Source: Hypholoma sublateritium FD-334 SS-4
Taxonomy: Eukaryota > Basidiomycota > Agaricomycetes > Agaricales > Strophariaceae
Assembly: GCA_000827495.1 (NCBI GenBank)
Contig: KN817532.1
Span: 479,360 to 532,209, forward strand
DNA: 52,850 bases
Reading direction: 5' to 3'
The translations under genes and the position numbers were made by a program. The notes beneath the pieces are model-generated. The model made no database searches and was not told the DNA's origin. It saw only the letters and a list, made by a program, of their open reading frames with translations. Shown here piece by piece: positions 1 through 12,235 of the stretch (the first letter of the stretch is position 1; every line of letters starts with the position of its first letter).

Positions 1-3000
1 TACACGACCTCATCGCTGCGCCGCACACCCCGCCACTGCCCCCGCAGGCACCGCGCACCGGCGACTTCCCCCTGCCCACAGGCACCATCCACCCGTTGCC
101 GCCGCCCGCCGCGCCGTCTGTCGTGCCGCTGGCGTACCACCCCGCGGGGCGCGGCGAGCGCGTGCGGAGCCCTAGCCTTGTATTCCTCGACTCGCTACCA
201 CGGCGCGCAGCGACGGTGCCCCCAACGGTCGTGGTGATACATCCGCTGCCTCCGCCTCCGCCGCCTCCTCCGGGTCGACGCCGGCGCGATCGTCGTCCGG
301 CTGCGTCACCTGAGGAGTCCGAGAGCCAGTACTCCGAACCGCGTGTCGTGCAGCCGCCGCTGGACTTTCCGCCAGAGGAGCCTCCGGCGGACGCTGGCAT
401 CTGGGGCACGGACGAGTCGCGTCGCTATCCCGGGCAGCCGCCCCCTGTGAGTAACTTACTTTGTTGCCGCTGGAACTGCAAACTGATTGTTAACCAGCCC
501 GATCGTGTGCGATATGGCGATCTTTCGCGTCGGCCTCCCAGCGCCCCACCGACCAGCGGCGACAGCGCGCGAGATCGCGCACGCAGAGAGCGCCGCGAGC
601 GTGGACAGCAGGTGCGTAATTGGCGTCGTTCAGTGCCTGTATGCCGCTCATTGACACCCACAGACCGAGCCGCCGCGGGCGCCACCGGTCCGGAGACCAC
701 TGCCGCCGAAGATACGATATGTTCCTATGCCCCCCGGACCTGTGCGCCCAACTCATTTACTGAGCTAGGTTATTTGTTCTAAATATCTCTGCAGATAAAC
801 GTGCAATTACCGCCGCTCTTCGACTCGCTCATGGAGATTCTTCGGGTGCGTTTTACCGCTCCAAGGCGATCTCGAGGCTAACACCGTATCCCAGGAAAAT
901 CGCCTTGCGCAATTGGCTACCGTCGAGCAGCAACGCGAGTTAATGAGGTACATGAGAAGCCTCAACGAGTGGCTGGAGAGGGATGTCCATGATCGGCAAT
1001 CAGAGATACGCGGCGTCGTCGCGCGCGTAGACGAGCTCGGTGATACCCTACGCAATCTGCGCATGCAAAGTGAGCAAGCATGTTTGAGCAATGGCCAACT
1101 GTACTCATACATTCAATCAGGGCGCCAGCCTGCACCCCAATCCGAAGACTCCTCTCCAGACGAAGACGATGTTCATATAACTCTCCCGCGCCCACAGCCT
1201 CCGATGCCGATGCCGATGCCGATGCCAATGCCAATGCCAATGCCGGGGCCATGGGCTGGCATAACCCAGCAGGGCCCGCCCATCATTCCGGTTCCCATAT
1301 CCGATAGACCCGTCATTCCGCCTCGTCTGACTCCGCACTTCCAGCCCCCGTCTGTCATTCCATCTTTTCCTATACCTACGGTGCCATCACTGCAGCGCAC
1401 ACGTGCAGATGACATATTCATACCCCCTTCCTTCGTACCCACAGGGTCGCTCCGAGGCAGCAGTCGTAGCTCTCGCCCGACAAGGCTCACCCCCAGGCTT
1501 CCTCATCTAGGCGATGACGTCTATGAAGTCGAAGTCAGTTCGTCCAGCTCCCCAATCAGCACAGAAAGATCGCGCACCCCAAGTCTGCGAAGGCCCCCTG
1601 GGTCCCGTCGGGGCAGTCGTCCAAGCAGCCCCACCCGAATCGTCCGACCGCGGCCTGGTTATGAGAGTCCTGGTCCACTTGATGATATAGCACCGCATCC
1701 TCAAGGTAGGAGGAACCTAAATATATATTCAATGTTTTTCACTCAAAATGTTCTGCAGATACTAGGCGCCCAATTTTTGTAGAGAATATTCCAAGCCGTG
1801 GCCGGTCTCGAAGTCCAAGTCGCAGTCGCAGTCGTAGTCGAAGTCGAAGTCGAAGTCGGAGCCGGCGCCGACCAGAATCACTGTATATGCACTCGCCGCA
1901 GCGCAGCAGCTACATCACGCAATTGCCTGCTCAGCAGTTCCTACCGACGCCCGGCCTACCACCTCCGGGTCTTCCTCAACAAGCCCCAACCAACATCATC
2001 GTTGAGCAACCCGCGCAGCCTGTGCCTTTCTCCCAGCCAGGCATGATGCCTGCGCCCAGCGGTGTGATGATGCCCCCTCCTAGCAGTGTGATGATGGGCC
2101 CGCCAGGAGTCCCTGTTTCTGGTCCTCCAATGATTCCAATGCCAGGCCCACCAATTGGTCCACCAATGCTTGGGCGGCCTGAGGTGATTATCCAACAATC
2201 TCCTGAATCTTCGTATAGGTCAAGTAGTGGTAGCCGTGGGCGCCGTAGGCGCCGTAGTCGTAGTCGAACTCCGCCCGCGCAACAACCTGCAGCAGCTCCA
2301 GCTGGCCCGGTAGTAATTGAAGCGCACCGCACACGAAGCCGGTCGCGTTCACCTAGGGAATATGAGCAAATACTTCAACCCGTCGGCGGCACTACTGTGC
2401 TGCCACCACCCCCAGGAGCCCCTTTTCAACCTGCTGTAATTTTACCCGGTAGCAGGTCATCCAGTCCTCGTAGTTACCATTCTCGTCGAGACCATCGAGA
2501 ACGCCATGACCAATCAGGCCCAATTATTATCGAGCCTCAAGCTCAAGGTCCGACTGCCTACCCTGGAACGCAACCTCCATCGCAGGCGCCGCCCATTTTG
2601 CAGCCAATAGGCCCAGGATTTGGGGGGGCAGGTTACCAACAACCCACAGTGCTCGTACATGACTCCTCCGGTACTGCACGTTCTCGCTCGCCCCACAGGC
2701 AGGATTTGCAACCGATTATTATTCCGCCTACGTCTCAAACGATTGGTCGACGTCGTTCACGGTCGAGTTCTCCATACCGTCGACGCTCGCCGGGCTCACG
2801 TTCACGACCGCAGTCGCGGTCTCGCCACTATAGTGATAGATCACCACCTCGTCACCGTGATCATCGCTATCGTTCTCGCTCTCGCTCGACCCGCTCGAGC
2901 ACACCTCCAATCAGGTACTCAGCCGGACGTTATGCAACGCCCACACCAGGGCTACCTTTCGCTCCACTTCATCCTTCGCCAATGGGTCAACCTGTATATC

Positions 3001-6000
3001 CTCCTCGAGAATATCGCTCGCGGCCTTATTCTCCTGAATCACGTCGACCTTACAGAGTTTCTCGATCATTGTCGCCGGGACGTAGCCGCTCCGAGTCACC
3101 AACACGCTCGCGTACACCGAGGTATCCGCGTTCGGCGAGGCCTACCTCAACTTGGGCGAGCCCTGATTCTGCAAGGAGCCTGAGTCGCTCTCGTTCTCCA
3201 GAACGGTCTATTTCACCAAGTTACCCACGCAGGCAACCGGCACGCGTCGATGTTGTCTCATATGACCGGCCACGCCGCGGCTTTTCTCGTCGTCCTTCTA
3301 GAGAGGGAGATTATCCCCGAAGTAGATCACGAACACCGCGCCGTCAGTATTCTGGGCGGCCGTACCGCTCGAGAGACCCATATTCTCCCCCGCGGAGACG
3401 CGAATATCCTGGCCACTCACGCTCTTTAAGCTGGTCGCCCGTTCCTGCTGGAGAACCCCTTCGTCGCCCCCGTGTAGGATCTCCATCATATAGTCGTCGG
3501 CGGTTTTCGTCTCAGGAGCCACTATATCTCGGGAGGCGGCCACCCTCCAGGGAGGAATCTCCAACGGCTGACCGCGATCACCCTACTCGCCCAGCCCGTC
3601 CCACACCAAGCGCCGCACCATCTCAACGAAGCTTGACTCCAGAAAGTCCTAGACCAGAAAGTCGACCTCGTCCCCCAACAGGATATATTCCGACTCGTCG
3701 TGATGTTTCCCCTGCCCCTCGACGACCTATTGTGATTACAGTTCCTGGAAGGCGTCGGCGGCGCAGATCGCCCACATTCATGGCAGTTGAGGATGCCCCA
3801 GGAACGCCTGCTCGACAGCGCACGGCAACGCCGCGCAGGCCGTCTGGTAAGCTGACAAGCATTGTTCACTGGCGCCTCTGAGTTCTTTTTATATAGATGA
3901 ATTCCCCGAAACACGTCACTCTGAATATGAGGGCGCTCGTCGCCCGAGAGCTCGTCGTCCTAGCCCTCCTGGTAGAGAGGACATGCAACCCGACGTTCCT
4001 CCTGGTGCCGAGCGCGACGAAGAAGCCCTACCAAGAAGACCTCTAATTCCACCTTTGGCTGAGCCTGCACCACCCACCTCTGTCCCCGAACAACGTAGTG
4101 AAGAAGCACGCCCGGGCATTCGCCCTGATGTTGCAGAACCTGCTATTGTATTTTCACCATCCGCCGAAGGCGACAGGCAAGCACATCCAAGTGCGCGGTA
4201 TACCGAAGCACCCAGCCGCGGCCCATCCGTGCAACGTCCTCCAAGGGCGGCAACCATTACACCATTTGACTTCCGCGTCGCTGAAGAAAGCCGCGGTCAG
4301 CTCGCCGAACTCAACGCAGCCGCCAATCGACTGCACGCCATTTCGGGCGCTGCAGAGGAAGCAGAGGACCGCCGAGAGCAGGCGTTCCGCGGTCATGAAG
4401 AACGCAGGCACGCGCAATTCCTCCAGAACCAGGACGCCAGAGATCGAGAGGCTCGAGAACGTGCAGCAGATGTCTGGGACGATCTGCAAACGCGGTTGAG
4501 CGCGCTACCGCCGCCACGCGCCGAACTTGGTGCCCCAATCTCCGGCCGCCGGGCTGAACCAGCTCTCAGTGATAGGGAATCCATTAGAGCTGTTGCCGCA
4601 ATCGCTGCAAGTCGGCATGCTAGCGACGTACTGGACACCGTGAGAGAAGAGCGGGAGGAGGCCCAAAGGGAACGGCAAAGATTGGCAACGGAACGTGCGA
4701 CTATGATGGCCGACCTTGGGCGAGCGAAAAACTTGATCGTTGAGGAGAAGGACGCCCAAATTCGGGCTCTCGAAGAGGAGATTGCTCGCGTACGAGAAGA
4801 ATTCAATAATGAACGGCAGCGACGAGCAGTGGAGCAGGCGGAGCGCCGAGAAAGGGAGCAACAAGAGACGGCAGAACGTGATCAGTTCGTACGGAATCAG
4901 CTGGGCGATATCACGAATCTTCTGCAGGATCAACAGAATATGATCGCACACGGGAAGGCTGAGATGGAATCACGCCATGAAGAAGAGGACGAACATCGAA
5001 TAGAGAAAGACGCGCATTTAGCAGAATTGGACGAGATGATCCGCAGAATCTACGACGATTTGAAAGCAGGCAGAGAAATATCCGAGAACGAACGACGCGA
5101 GTCGACAGAAGGTATTTACTTCCTTGTCTGCTGTACTGAATTATTGTCGACCATAATCGCCAGCACTGGAAAGGGTCGTTGACGAATTACGTAGGCAAAA
5201 CCTCGAGCAACGTGAATTGTTGCAGTCTCTATCAGAGAGTTCGTTACTCAGTCTCTTTATATCGCTTGCTCTGTTTAATCTTTTGAACCTGACAGGTTGG
5301 AAAGCAGATTGCGAGAGGCATCATCGAGAAATCGTTGAAGCTGCGAGAAATACTGCGAACGAGCAAGTGCCATATAACGTTCAAGGGGTAAATTTGAATC
5401 CATCTATCTCGTATACAAGGGCTCATAGCGCTCATCCATACGGCCTTTAGTATCTCGACGAATTTAGTCAAGCCTTAGCAACGGAGGTGCGCATGTTGCT
5501 CGGCGAAGTTGGTAGAATTCGTGAAGAACGACGCGCGCTTCAGCAGTACGTTTAGTGCACGCCATCGTTATCAACTGCTAAATAATGTCTGTTTTGAAGC
5601 GAGATCGCAGACCTTCGATGTCTGAAGGCTAAATATGCGCCAGGAGGAGAACACGAACCTGACTGGTAAAGTCTCCCATTACGAACGCTGCCAGCTCTTC
5701 TCATAATGATTATCGACCACAGGAAACCTCCTGGCCAACCCGATCATCCTGACCCGCCTCCCGGGCCCGGGCCAATGCCAGATCTACCGCCAAGTGATCC
5801 TTCGCACATCAAGGGTGCATGGCACCCCGTTGATCCTCGTCCAAAGCGGAGGAAGAAGAGGGCCGCGGCAAGAACGTCCGAGCCGCGCCCAGTACCAGTA
5901 CCCTCCGCCTCCGCAAGAGAGTCATGGGCGACATGGAAAAGTACGTACATAGATACATATATATCTGCAGGATATCTCAATCTAATTATACTTGATGTCC

Positions 6001-6106
6001 AGCCGAGCAAGGTGCTCGACTCACGCCGCCGCTAGTCGAGCCTACGCTGGGATTTTTCGGCGCCAAAACATCGTCTGAGTCGTCCATGTATGAACAACGC
6101 CGCTAA
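1..6106 (+). CDS. Large proline-rich / arginine-serine-rich coiled-coil protein (gene A), 5' partial
   Basis: Thirteen exons join in frame into at least 1816 codons: <3-446, 498-611, 664-741, 795-845, 895-1705, 1759-3846, 3897-5111, 5164-5238, 5296-5387, 5451-5545, 5600-5665, 5723-5940, 6003-6106 (stop TAA). The 12 introns are 49-63 bases with GT..AG ends and coherent phases. The frame is open to the window edge with no Met in exon 1, so the start lies upstream. Order along the protein: Pro-rich N-terminus; a short coiled coil (residues about 230-300, containing LNEWLERDVHDRQ); Pro/Met-rich linker with an (MP)n run; a long RS/SR and Pro-rich block (about 500-1195); a charged coiled-coil block (about 1230-1690, containing ESWKADCERHH); a basic Pro-rich tail ending LGFFGAKTSSES. 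I recognise the architecture and several blocks from agaricomycete genomes, but know no function; the RS block suggests, without proving, a nuclear or RNA-linked role. Junctions of exons 3-4 are the least certain. Confidence 0.85.
1202..1242 (+). repeat. ATGCCN hexanucleotide repeat inside exon 5 of gene A
   Basis: Six-base periodic repeat of the form atgccg/atgcca encoding a Met-Pro run. It is in frame, so unit gain or loss would not break the gene. A shorter version persists in copy D near 29075-29100. Confidence 0.8.
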
Positions 6107-7160
6107 TCCTGAACATTGTACAAACCTCTCTTTTTTATTGTTATTTTGTTGTCACTGTTTTTTTACCGTTTGAATCACCTGTTGTCACTGTTTTGAATCT
6201 CTTGTTGTCTGTATTGTTTTCTGTTGCACTCGTCGTGGATTTATTTATTCAACGAATCGTGTCTTGTACTTATTAATACCCTTTAAACAGAACAGTGTAT
6301 TTTCATGTACTTATGTGCTTTATTTTGTCCGACTGCTAGCTTTTAACGATCGAGTAGTGTACGAAATTTACTGTTTTACCATGCTCCGGGCGTCAATCAA
6401 TTTCGACTTAGTTCCCAGATGTTGGGTTTTCCCTGACCTCACCAGTACTTTTGATGGTAAGTATTCGATATGCTCACATTTGGTGGTGACTAAGGACATG
6501 AAAGAATTGAGCGAAACGCTAAGATAAATCTCAAATTATATGTCAAAGGCCCACAAATGCACGAGAAATTCCGGTTATCCAGTGACTGACTGCTTGAAAC
6601 AGTCCCAATAGACGAGTCGTAGAGGTACGAACGGCAACGACGGAGAGTCGGCGCTCAGCGCGCAGTGCCGACAGCAAGGGAAAATGTCCAAAGCCAGACC
6701 CTCTACACGCCGGGTAGCATGAGCTGTACGCATCGTACACGTGAGCGAAAGCTGCATACACAGCGTACCCTAAGCGGAAGCGCTGCCACGTCCACGCCCA
6801 CGCCCACCTCCGCCCGCCGCTTTCATCAAGGGACCGGCAGCCCCGCTGCGTCCGTCTCCTGTCCCACTTCATGCGTATGTCTTTTCCCCGGCGCTTTCAG
6901 GCACATGGATCAATGGCCGGTCAAGGGGCAAAGTACGAGTCTATCCTCATTCCTAAGCGGCAGGTGCGGTGAGAACGGGGCTAGCTCGCTGAAACATGAG
7001 GGCATCCAGCTCTGTCACAGAAAAACATAGACCTTTGATAGTAATGAAGAGAACATGTAGTCCTCTAGGATTGGTCTCCCGTAATTAAACTTGACGTTAC
7101 TTTGTTCCTTTATCGCCAAGCATTGAAAGTTTCTGAGGAACAAGTTTACGATACACAGTT
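6107..7160. other. Intergenic region between convergent genes A and F-box A
   Basis: Holds the 3' flank of gene A, T-rich just after the stop. Bases about 6110-6660 are clearly related to about 29490-29960 downstream of copy D, including a block near 6450-6540. A short open stretch at about 6660-7030 has two overlapping frames and splice-like sites, but matches nothing I recognise. I call no gene here. Confidence 0.5.
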
Positions 7161-8878
7161 CTAAAAGAAAATGTGGCGATCTTTATGGAAACCTTCGTCT
7201 TCCAAGAATGCATCAACATCCAGTCCCTCTGCCTTCTTCTGTGAAACAAGGTCTAATATCTGCTGGCATGCCTCCGTGTCCTTGTTACGGATATCTCTGA
7301 TATCAACAGCCACCCTTTTCCATGGCAGGAGGTTCAGCGTGGCAATATTTCCTTGCTTGCTCTCGAGAAATAAGCGCAGTGTTTGGACAGAGAAATCAAT
7401 ACGTCCCATGACATTGAAATACTGCAGGCGCGGACAAATAATGCTGGCATCGCTTTTTTCCACAAATGCTCGCAAGAATCTATTGGCATCAACAGCATCC
7501 ATGCCTCCAAAAGACCAAAGGCAGAGTACAGTGAGAGAAGGGCAGTGGCGGAGAAATCCCATCGTGTCCATCAATGATTTGTCTGCGTCAAAGTACTGGA
7601 GACAAAGCTTCCAAATACGTGGTGATCGTTTTAAAAAATTTGACAGAGAGAGATCGAGGAACATCAGTTCGACGTGAAATATCTCCAAAGTTGGTGCAGT
7701 AATTAGGTCAAGTATACTAGGAGCTCCAGATGGGGGTTTTTGTTCGCTAACACATAAATTCTTCAGAAAGGGAAGGTCGATTTTGCCAGCGTAGTGTTCT
7801 TCAGAGTGCGTAGGACCCACAGCAATATCACAGAATACTAGACACTTGATTTGCTGGAGAATTCTTGCTATCTCACTCATGGAATGGTAATAATCATACG
7901 AGTGCCTGCGGAGCGTAATGGAAGTAAGGACAGGCCAATTGACGGTGAACAGCCGGAGTGTATCTGCTATCAACTTCACTTTTTGGAGTGTCGGTATTGT
8001 GAGTAATACACTGTTGTGAAGCACAGGATTCGGAGTTATGCAATCAAGGTGAAGTGAGACTGATTGGAGTAGGGGGATATCGACGGCCGTCAACGCAGCA
8101 ATGCGAAGCATATGAGGGGATACGACTTCCGAACCGAATGAATCGAAATGAACTTCTTTCCAGCGGTTTGAATAGCTCAAAAGGGTGTCGAAAAGGATAT
8201 CTGATGGGTCAGATTCAGAGCCTTCGGGTCTTGCATTTGAGGAGTCGGCATCCTGAATGAATACAGTTAGAGCCAGTCCACCCGCTCGTTCGAACCATTC
8301 GCTAGCCCTTTGAGCGAGATCCGAGTAAGCTTGTTCATATAATTCAACACTGTCAAATTGGAGTGAACGGATCTCAACATTCATAGAGGCCCAGATGGCA
8401 GGGGTCGTCAGTGCAATGTGTCGCATTCCACTGGAGATTTGTGTGAGCACGTAAGGCATTGGAGTCTCGTCGTAAGACAGTGTGGGCATGTCGTCTTCCA
8501 CGCATGCAATGAATATTTCCCGGACCACATCCTCCGGAAGAGTTCGAAGGACTGAAAGGACTCGACGAGGGTCCTCGGAAGTCTCCCAGATTCCTGCTTC
8601 CTCCTCGCGCAGGCGCTGCAGCCTGATCTCTGCCTGTTCAACCTGCAACTTCAGCGCCTGGATGTGGGCTACGGTGTCGGATATCTGTGTCTGTACGATC
8701 TTCAATTTCGCGTTGGTGGGCGCCATAGATTCCTGGATTAACGCCCTTTCTTGGTCGGTAGGCGGTCGGTTGCTTCTGAGCAGTGCCTCTATGACTGATT
8801 TGCCTGAGACACAACATCAATGGGGCTTATGAGGTGCAGATTCCCCCGCGACTCACTGGATAACGTGGCATGATCCAT
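7161..8878 (-). CDS. F-box / LRR-like protein A
   Basis: Two exons: 8878-8857 (22 bases, starting ATG GAT CAT) and 8803-7161, with a 53-base intron (gtgagt..ctcag), giving about 554 residues. An ATG at 8726 also opens the long exon, but the mini-exon is preserved at equal position and phase in all three paralogues, which decides the start. Seen: an N-terminal coiled coil (about residues 45-75, VAHIQALKLQVEQAE), then an F-box-like segment starting LPEDVVREIF (about 96) and the companion motif SSGMRHIALTTPAIW, then a leucine-rich tail with irregular LRR-like spacing. Family knowledge: F-box proteins recruit substrates to SCF ubiquitin ligases through Skp1, with the C-terminal repeats binding the target. 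Agaricomycetes carry very large families of these and the substrate here is unknown. No internal stop is visible, so it appears functional. Confidence 0.85.
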
Positions 8879-10266
8879 TCTTTATCGTTTCAGATGTTTC
8901 TGCGGAGGCGAATTCGAGGGAGTTGACCTGGTTAATGCTTGAGTTCAACGTCACAGTGTGGGATTTTTTTTGGTAAATACTAGCGCCAGTGACAGCATAA
9001 GTGACCCGTGCCCCGACGCGAGCCTCCATGGTAACACAAACAAACAACAGCGGACTCGCGTTTGAACACAATTTGAACATTGACTTTCTTGTAACTTTCC
9101 CGACCCACTCCTCAGCTCGCTCGCTCTCAATGGACTCCGCCGCGATACAACAGCCGGAGGATACAAAGCAAAGTGAATTTTGCACATCACACGGTATGAA
9201 AAAGCAAATCTCACCGCAAATCCTCTGAGGTACGGCGTCCGTTATCGCAGGCCTAAGTAATCTGGTTCTGAGTTGTCACAGCGTAAGCCAATGACCAGGC
9301 CGTTGTTCTGCATACCGCTCGTATCGTCCGCGCTGCCTCGCGCGCCGAGGAAGCCCCATCATCTCCAAAGCCGCTTCACTGATTACTGCACCGTCCTGGG
9401 GCCACCCTCCGTTGTCGAGTCCTCAAGCGCAAGCACATCAATCTGAACAACCTGAAAGCTTGAAGGTTGACAATAACACCTGCGTAGCCTCGGCCCCCAT
9501 CCCAGCGGGCTGGCCACCATGACACTTCCGGTCGTGCCTCCACGCGTCAGGCGCGTCGCTCCTGCGCAACGTTCTTCATACTTCCACACAGCATTCATCG
9601 CGTGCCCAAATGAGCTTCTTGCAATTGCGCTTCCTTCCCCGCCACCCACCTCGCCGGCGTCCACTTCAAAGTTCACACTCAGCTTTCTTTATACCGGTCG
9701 CATGTTCGACAAGCTCTCGCGAGCTTCCCAGGAGCATCGAGAAATAGGGGATACCGTCCGCGTCACCGTCATTGCTACCCGACACAAGGTCGCGAGATTG
9801 ATCCTTCGATGGCGGCAGCTTTTACTTTGACGGCGGCGAGTGCCTTGAATGTACTATTGGCCAATCTTCTACACGGCGTCTCTGAAGGATGAGCGCTTGA
9901 GCACCTGTCCTTTACAAGGTTTGTGCTATTTTTCCCACTGCTGCATTCGCTGACAATCTTCTAGGCCTTCGTATACTTCATCCTCCTGCGTGAACATCCC
10001 ACGGAGACAACGCGCCCCTCCTCGAAGTCATCTTCAGCATACAGACTGACAACCTCGCGTATCCCCTCGCCTTACTCGGTAAGCGCCGGTTTTTTGTTCA
10101 CCAAGCCCGCTCCTTCAACTGTGGATTCTCGAGGAGATCAGCGATTGTGAGTACAATTCAGTCATATCCTTCCATTGCTAAGTCCAATCGGCAGCGTCAG
10201 ACTCGTACATAGCACCGCAAAGGAATGTGATCGCCGGTTGCGTTTACCATTAGTCTACCACCACTA
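8879..10266. other. Intergenic region upstream of F-box A and downstream of ACR3
   Basis: Bases 8880-8945 are the conserved 5' flank of the F-box family, with a gaattcgagg block also found upstream of the other two copies. At about 9519-10150 there are coding-like open stretches and splice-like sites, including FTLSFLYTGRMFD near 9682. They do not join into a frame I can defend. A degraded gene, possibly of BTB type, is conceivable but not supported. Confidence 0.35.
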
Positions 10267-11592
10267 TCAGTACTGTTTGAGCTTCTCTGTCTGTACACTC
10301 TCTTCCTCCAGATCTGACCTTCTGCTGACTTCCCACGTAAGCTTATGTCGCAGATACAATGCTAACCAGGTCAGACCAAGCAACACTGGAACCTCCGTCA
10401 GAGGTCCAATGGTGGCGGCAAGGGCTTGCTCAGAGTCTATGCCATAGACCGCGATGCAGACCGCTATAGCCAATTCCTGATTCAAAATGAGCGACGCCAT
10501 CACCGTGAGGGAATTAAGCCTCACAAAATTGTTGCTGGCAGCGGTAAATGCCTGCGACACAGCTGTGTCATACCCATATGTCCTAACATCCGCACCCTTT
10601 GCACGAGCGCTCTCTCGTTTGGCGAGGTGTTGTATGAGGAGAAAGGTGCCCGTCCACATGATGAAGAAGTAGAGAATCTGTGGGACACATACGCGAAAGA
10701 CGGGGCCGATGTCGTGCAAGATCCGGTGGCCTTGGTACGCAAATAAAACGATTATGGTGTATAGCAAGCCGATGAGGGAGAAGGGCGAAAAGAATCGAAG
10801 AAACTTCTCCTCGAAGAACCGGCGACTGGTAGTGGCGATGACTCCGTAGCGTGTAATTATTCCTGCAACGAGAGGAATTCCGAGGTACTTTTCGTTTAAC
10901 AAAAATCAACTTTCGCCACGGATACTCATTGCGGAGCCTACTCACAATGAGAACGGAGATGGCGACATTTCCGTAGGAGACTTGCTGGCTTGCGTCGTTG
11001 GGGGTGTGACTGATGATATTGATAAACAGGACCGAGTAGGGGCTGAACAGCGCAATTTGTAGCAGGGCATTTACCACAACAAGAATCGCGCAATACTCGG
11101 TGTTACCGCGTGCGAGGTTGTTCCAAATAATGACCATTGCGATGCACCGCGCGAGCCCGACCATGATAACGCCAGTGCGGTATCCCGGGAGGTCAGGAAG
11201 CGTGGCCCATGCAAGGCCGAGCATAAGGAAAGGCCCTACAACCCAGTTCAGGATGAGAGATATAAACAGGTGTCTCCAGAGCCGCTTGGTCCGGAAGATT
11301 CCTGGCAAGGTCTCATACTGGACTTTCGTGAGCACTGGCCACATCATGACGATGAGACCAATCGCGATGGCTGAGAGTAAAAAATGTAAGTATATCAACG
11401 TAGATGCTGGAGAGAATTTATATCCTGCTTACGGAGAGAGACACCGTGGAATTTTGAGGTGTCGAGCTTCTCCCTGACGGTAGGAGCGAATTCGCCAATG
11501 ATAACGCCCAGTATCATCGACAAGAGAATAAGTGGTGAAAGGAGCTTGTCAAGAAGGCTGAGCTCCGCAAAGGGCTCTAGAGAGCATCTCAT
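10267..11592 (-). CDS. ACR3: Arsenite efflux transporter ACR3
   Basis: Three exons: 11592-11433, 11370-10946 and 10887-10267 (stop TGA), with introns of 62 and 58 bases, joining exactly in frame into 401 residues (yeast Acr3 is 404). The exon 1/2 join reads KFHGVSLPIAIGL, a family signature. Ten hydrophobic segments are expected for this bile/arsenite/riboflavin-type carrier family and are consistent with the sequence. The conserved transport cysteine sits in LARCIAMVIIWN (Cys129 in this numbering), and the C-terminal block VYGIDSEQALAATIGPL is present. Family role: a plasma-membrane exporter of As(III), and in some members Sb(III), driven by the proton gradient. No arsenate reductase, ars regulator or other metal gene lies next to it. 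The ATG at 11592 is the only Met giving the right phase, though the frame stays open to 11640. The gene looks intact and sits as an unrelated single gene among the duplicated F-box/A-copy DNA. Confidence 0.93.
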
Positions 11593-12235
11593 TAATAAAT
11601 TGACTCTATATTGACGATCTGGTAACTGGAAAGTAAGCACATACTTGGTAGTTGTGGGACTGAGCCATTCGTAATATTCGATGCAATGGCAGCATTGATG
11701 CTTCCATCGGTGGATCTAGATGGTGTGATATCCATTCGATTTTTTCTCTTTGAAAAAGGTTACTCGCGTCTGGGTGAAGAAGATAAGAGCACAAGTACTA
11801 CGAGACAGACAGGTTTTTGTAGCCTGCGATTTGATTTTGATTTTGAATTCGATTTTGAATTTCGCTTCGACGCGTGACTGATCGGAACATCCCGTGCACA
11901 GGCGCCAGTGTCAGCACTGTCTTTGCGACGTGCGTCCCCGCCCCCCCCCGCCGGTAATAGTAAGTACCCTGTCCCCTCCTCGGCGAGGGTGAGCAGGCAT
12001 TCGCTGATTCGCTCCAGCAGATGAGCGCTTTATCGCGAAGCCGCTCATTTCACGCGCGTCGCGCCTTAGCCAGGAGGGCTGGTACTCACCGCATCACCTG
12101 AGGCTGCGCCGGTCCGGAGGAGGGAGAAGCAGTCCGCGGTTTCGTAGTCATATTCAATGCTCTTGTCCCTCTTCCATGACTGCTCCCGACACTGAACTCA
12201 TTTCTCTATCATACAGCAATACTACTGGGGAATAC
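11593..12235. other. Intergenic region between ACR3 and F-box B
   Basis: Contains the ACR3 upstream region, a short gattttgaattc-type simple repeat at about 11828-11868 and a C-run at about 11939-11950. No gene recognised. Confidence 0.5.

Noticed and set aside
7171..7677. Plus-strand open frames inside the F-box genes
   Set aside because: Antisense shadows of F-box A; equivalents exist in B and C for the same reason.
9519..10150. Possible BTB-type gene remnant
   Set aside because: A few suggestive residues (SFLYTG) but no continuous frame, and the segments need repeated frame changes to align with the family as I remember it.
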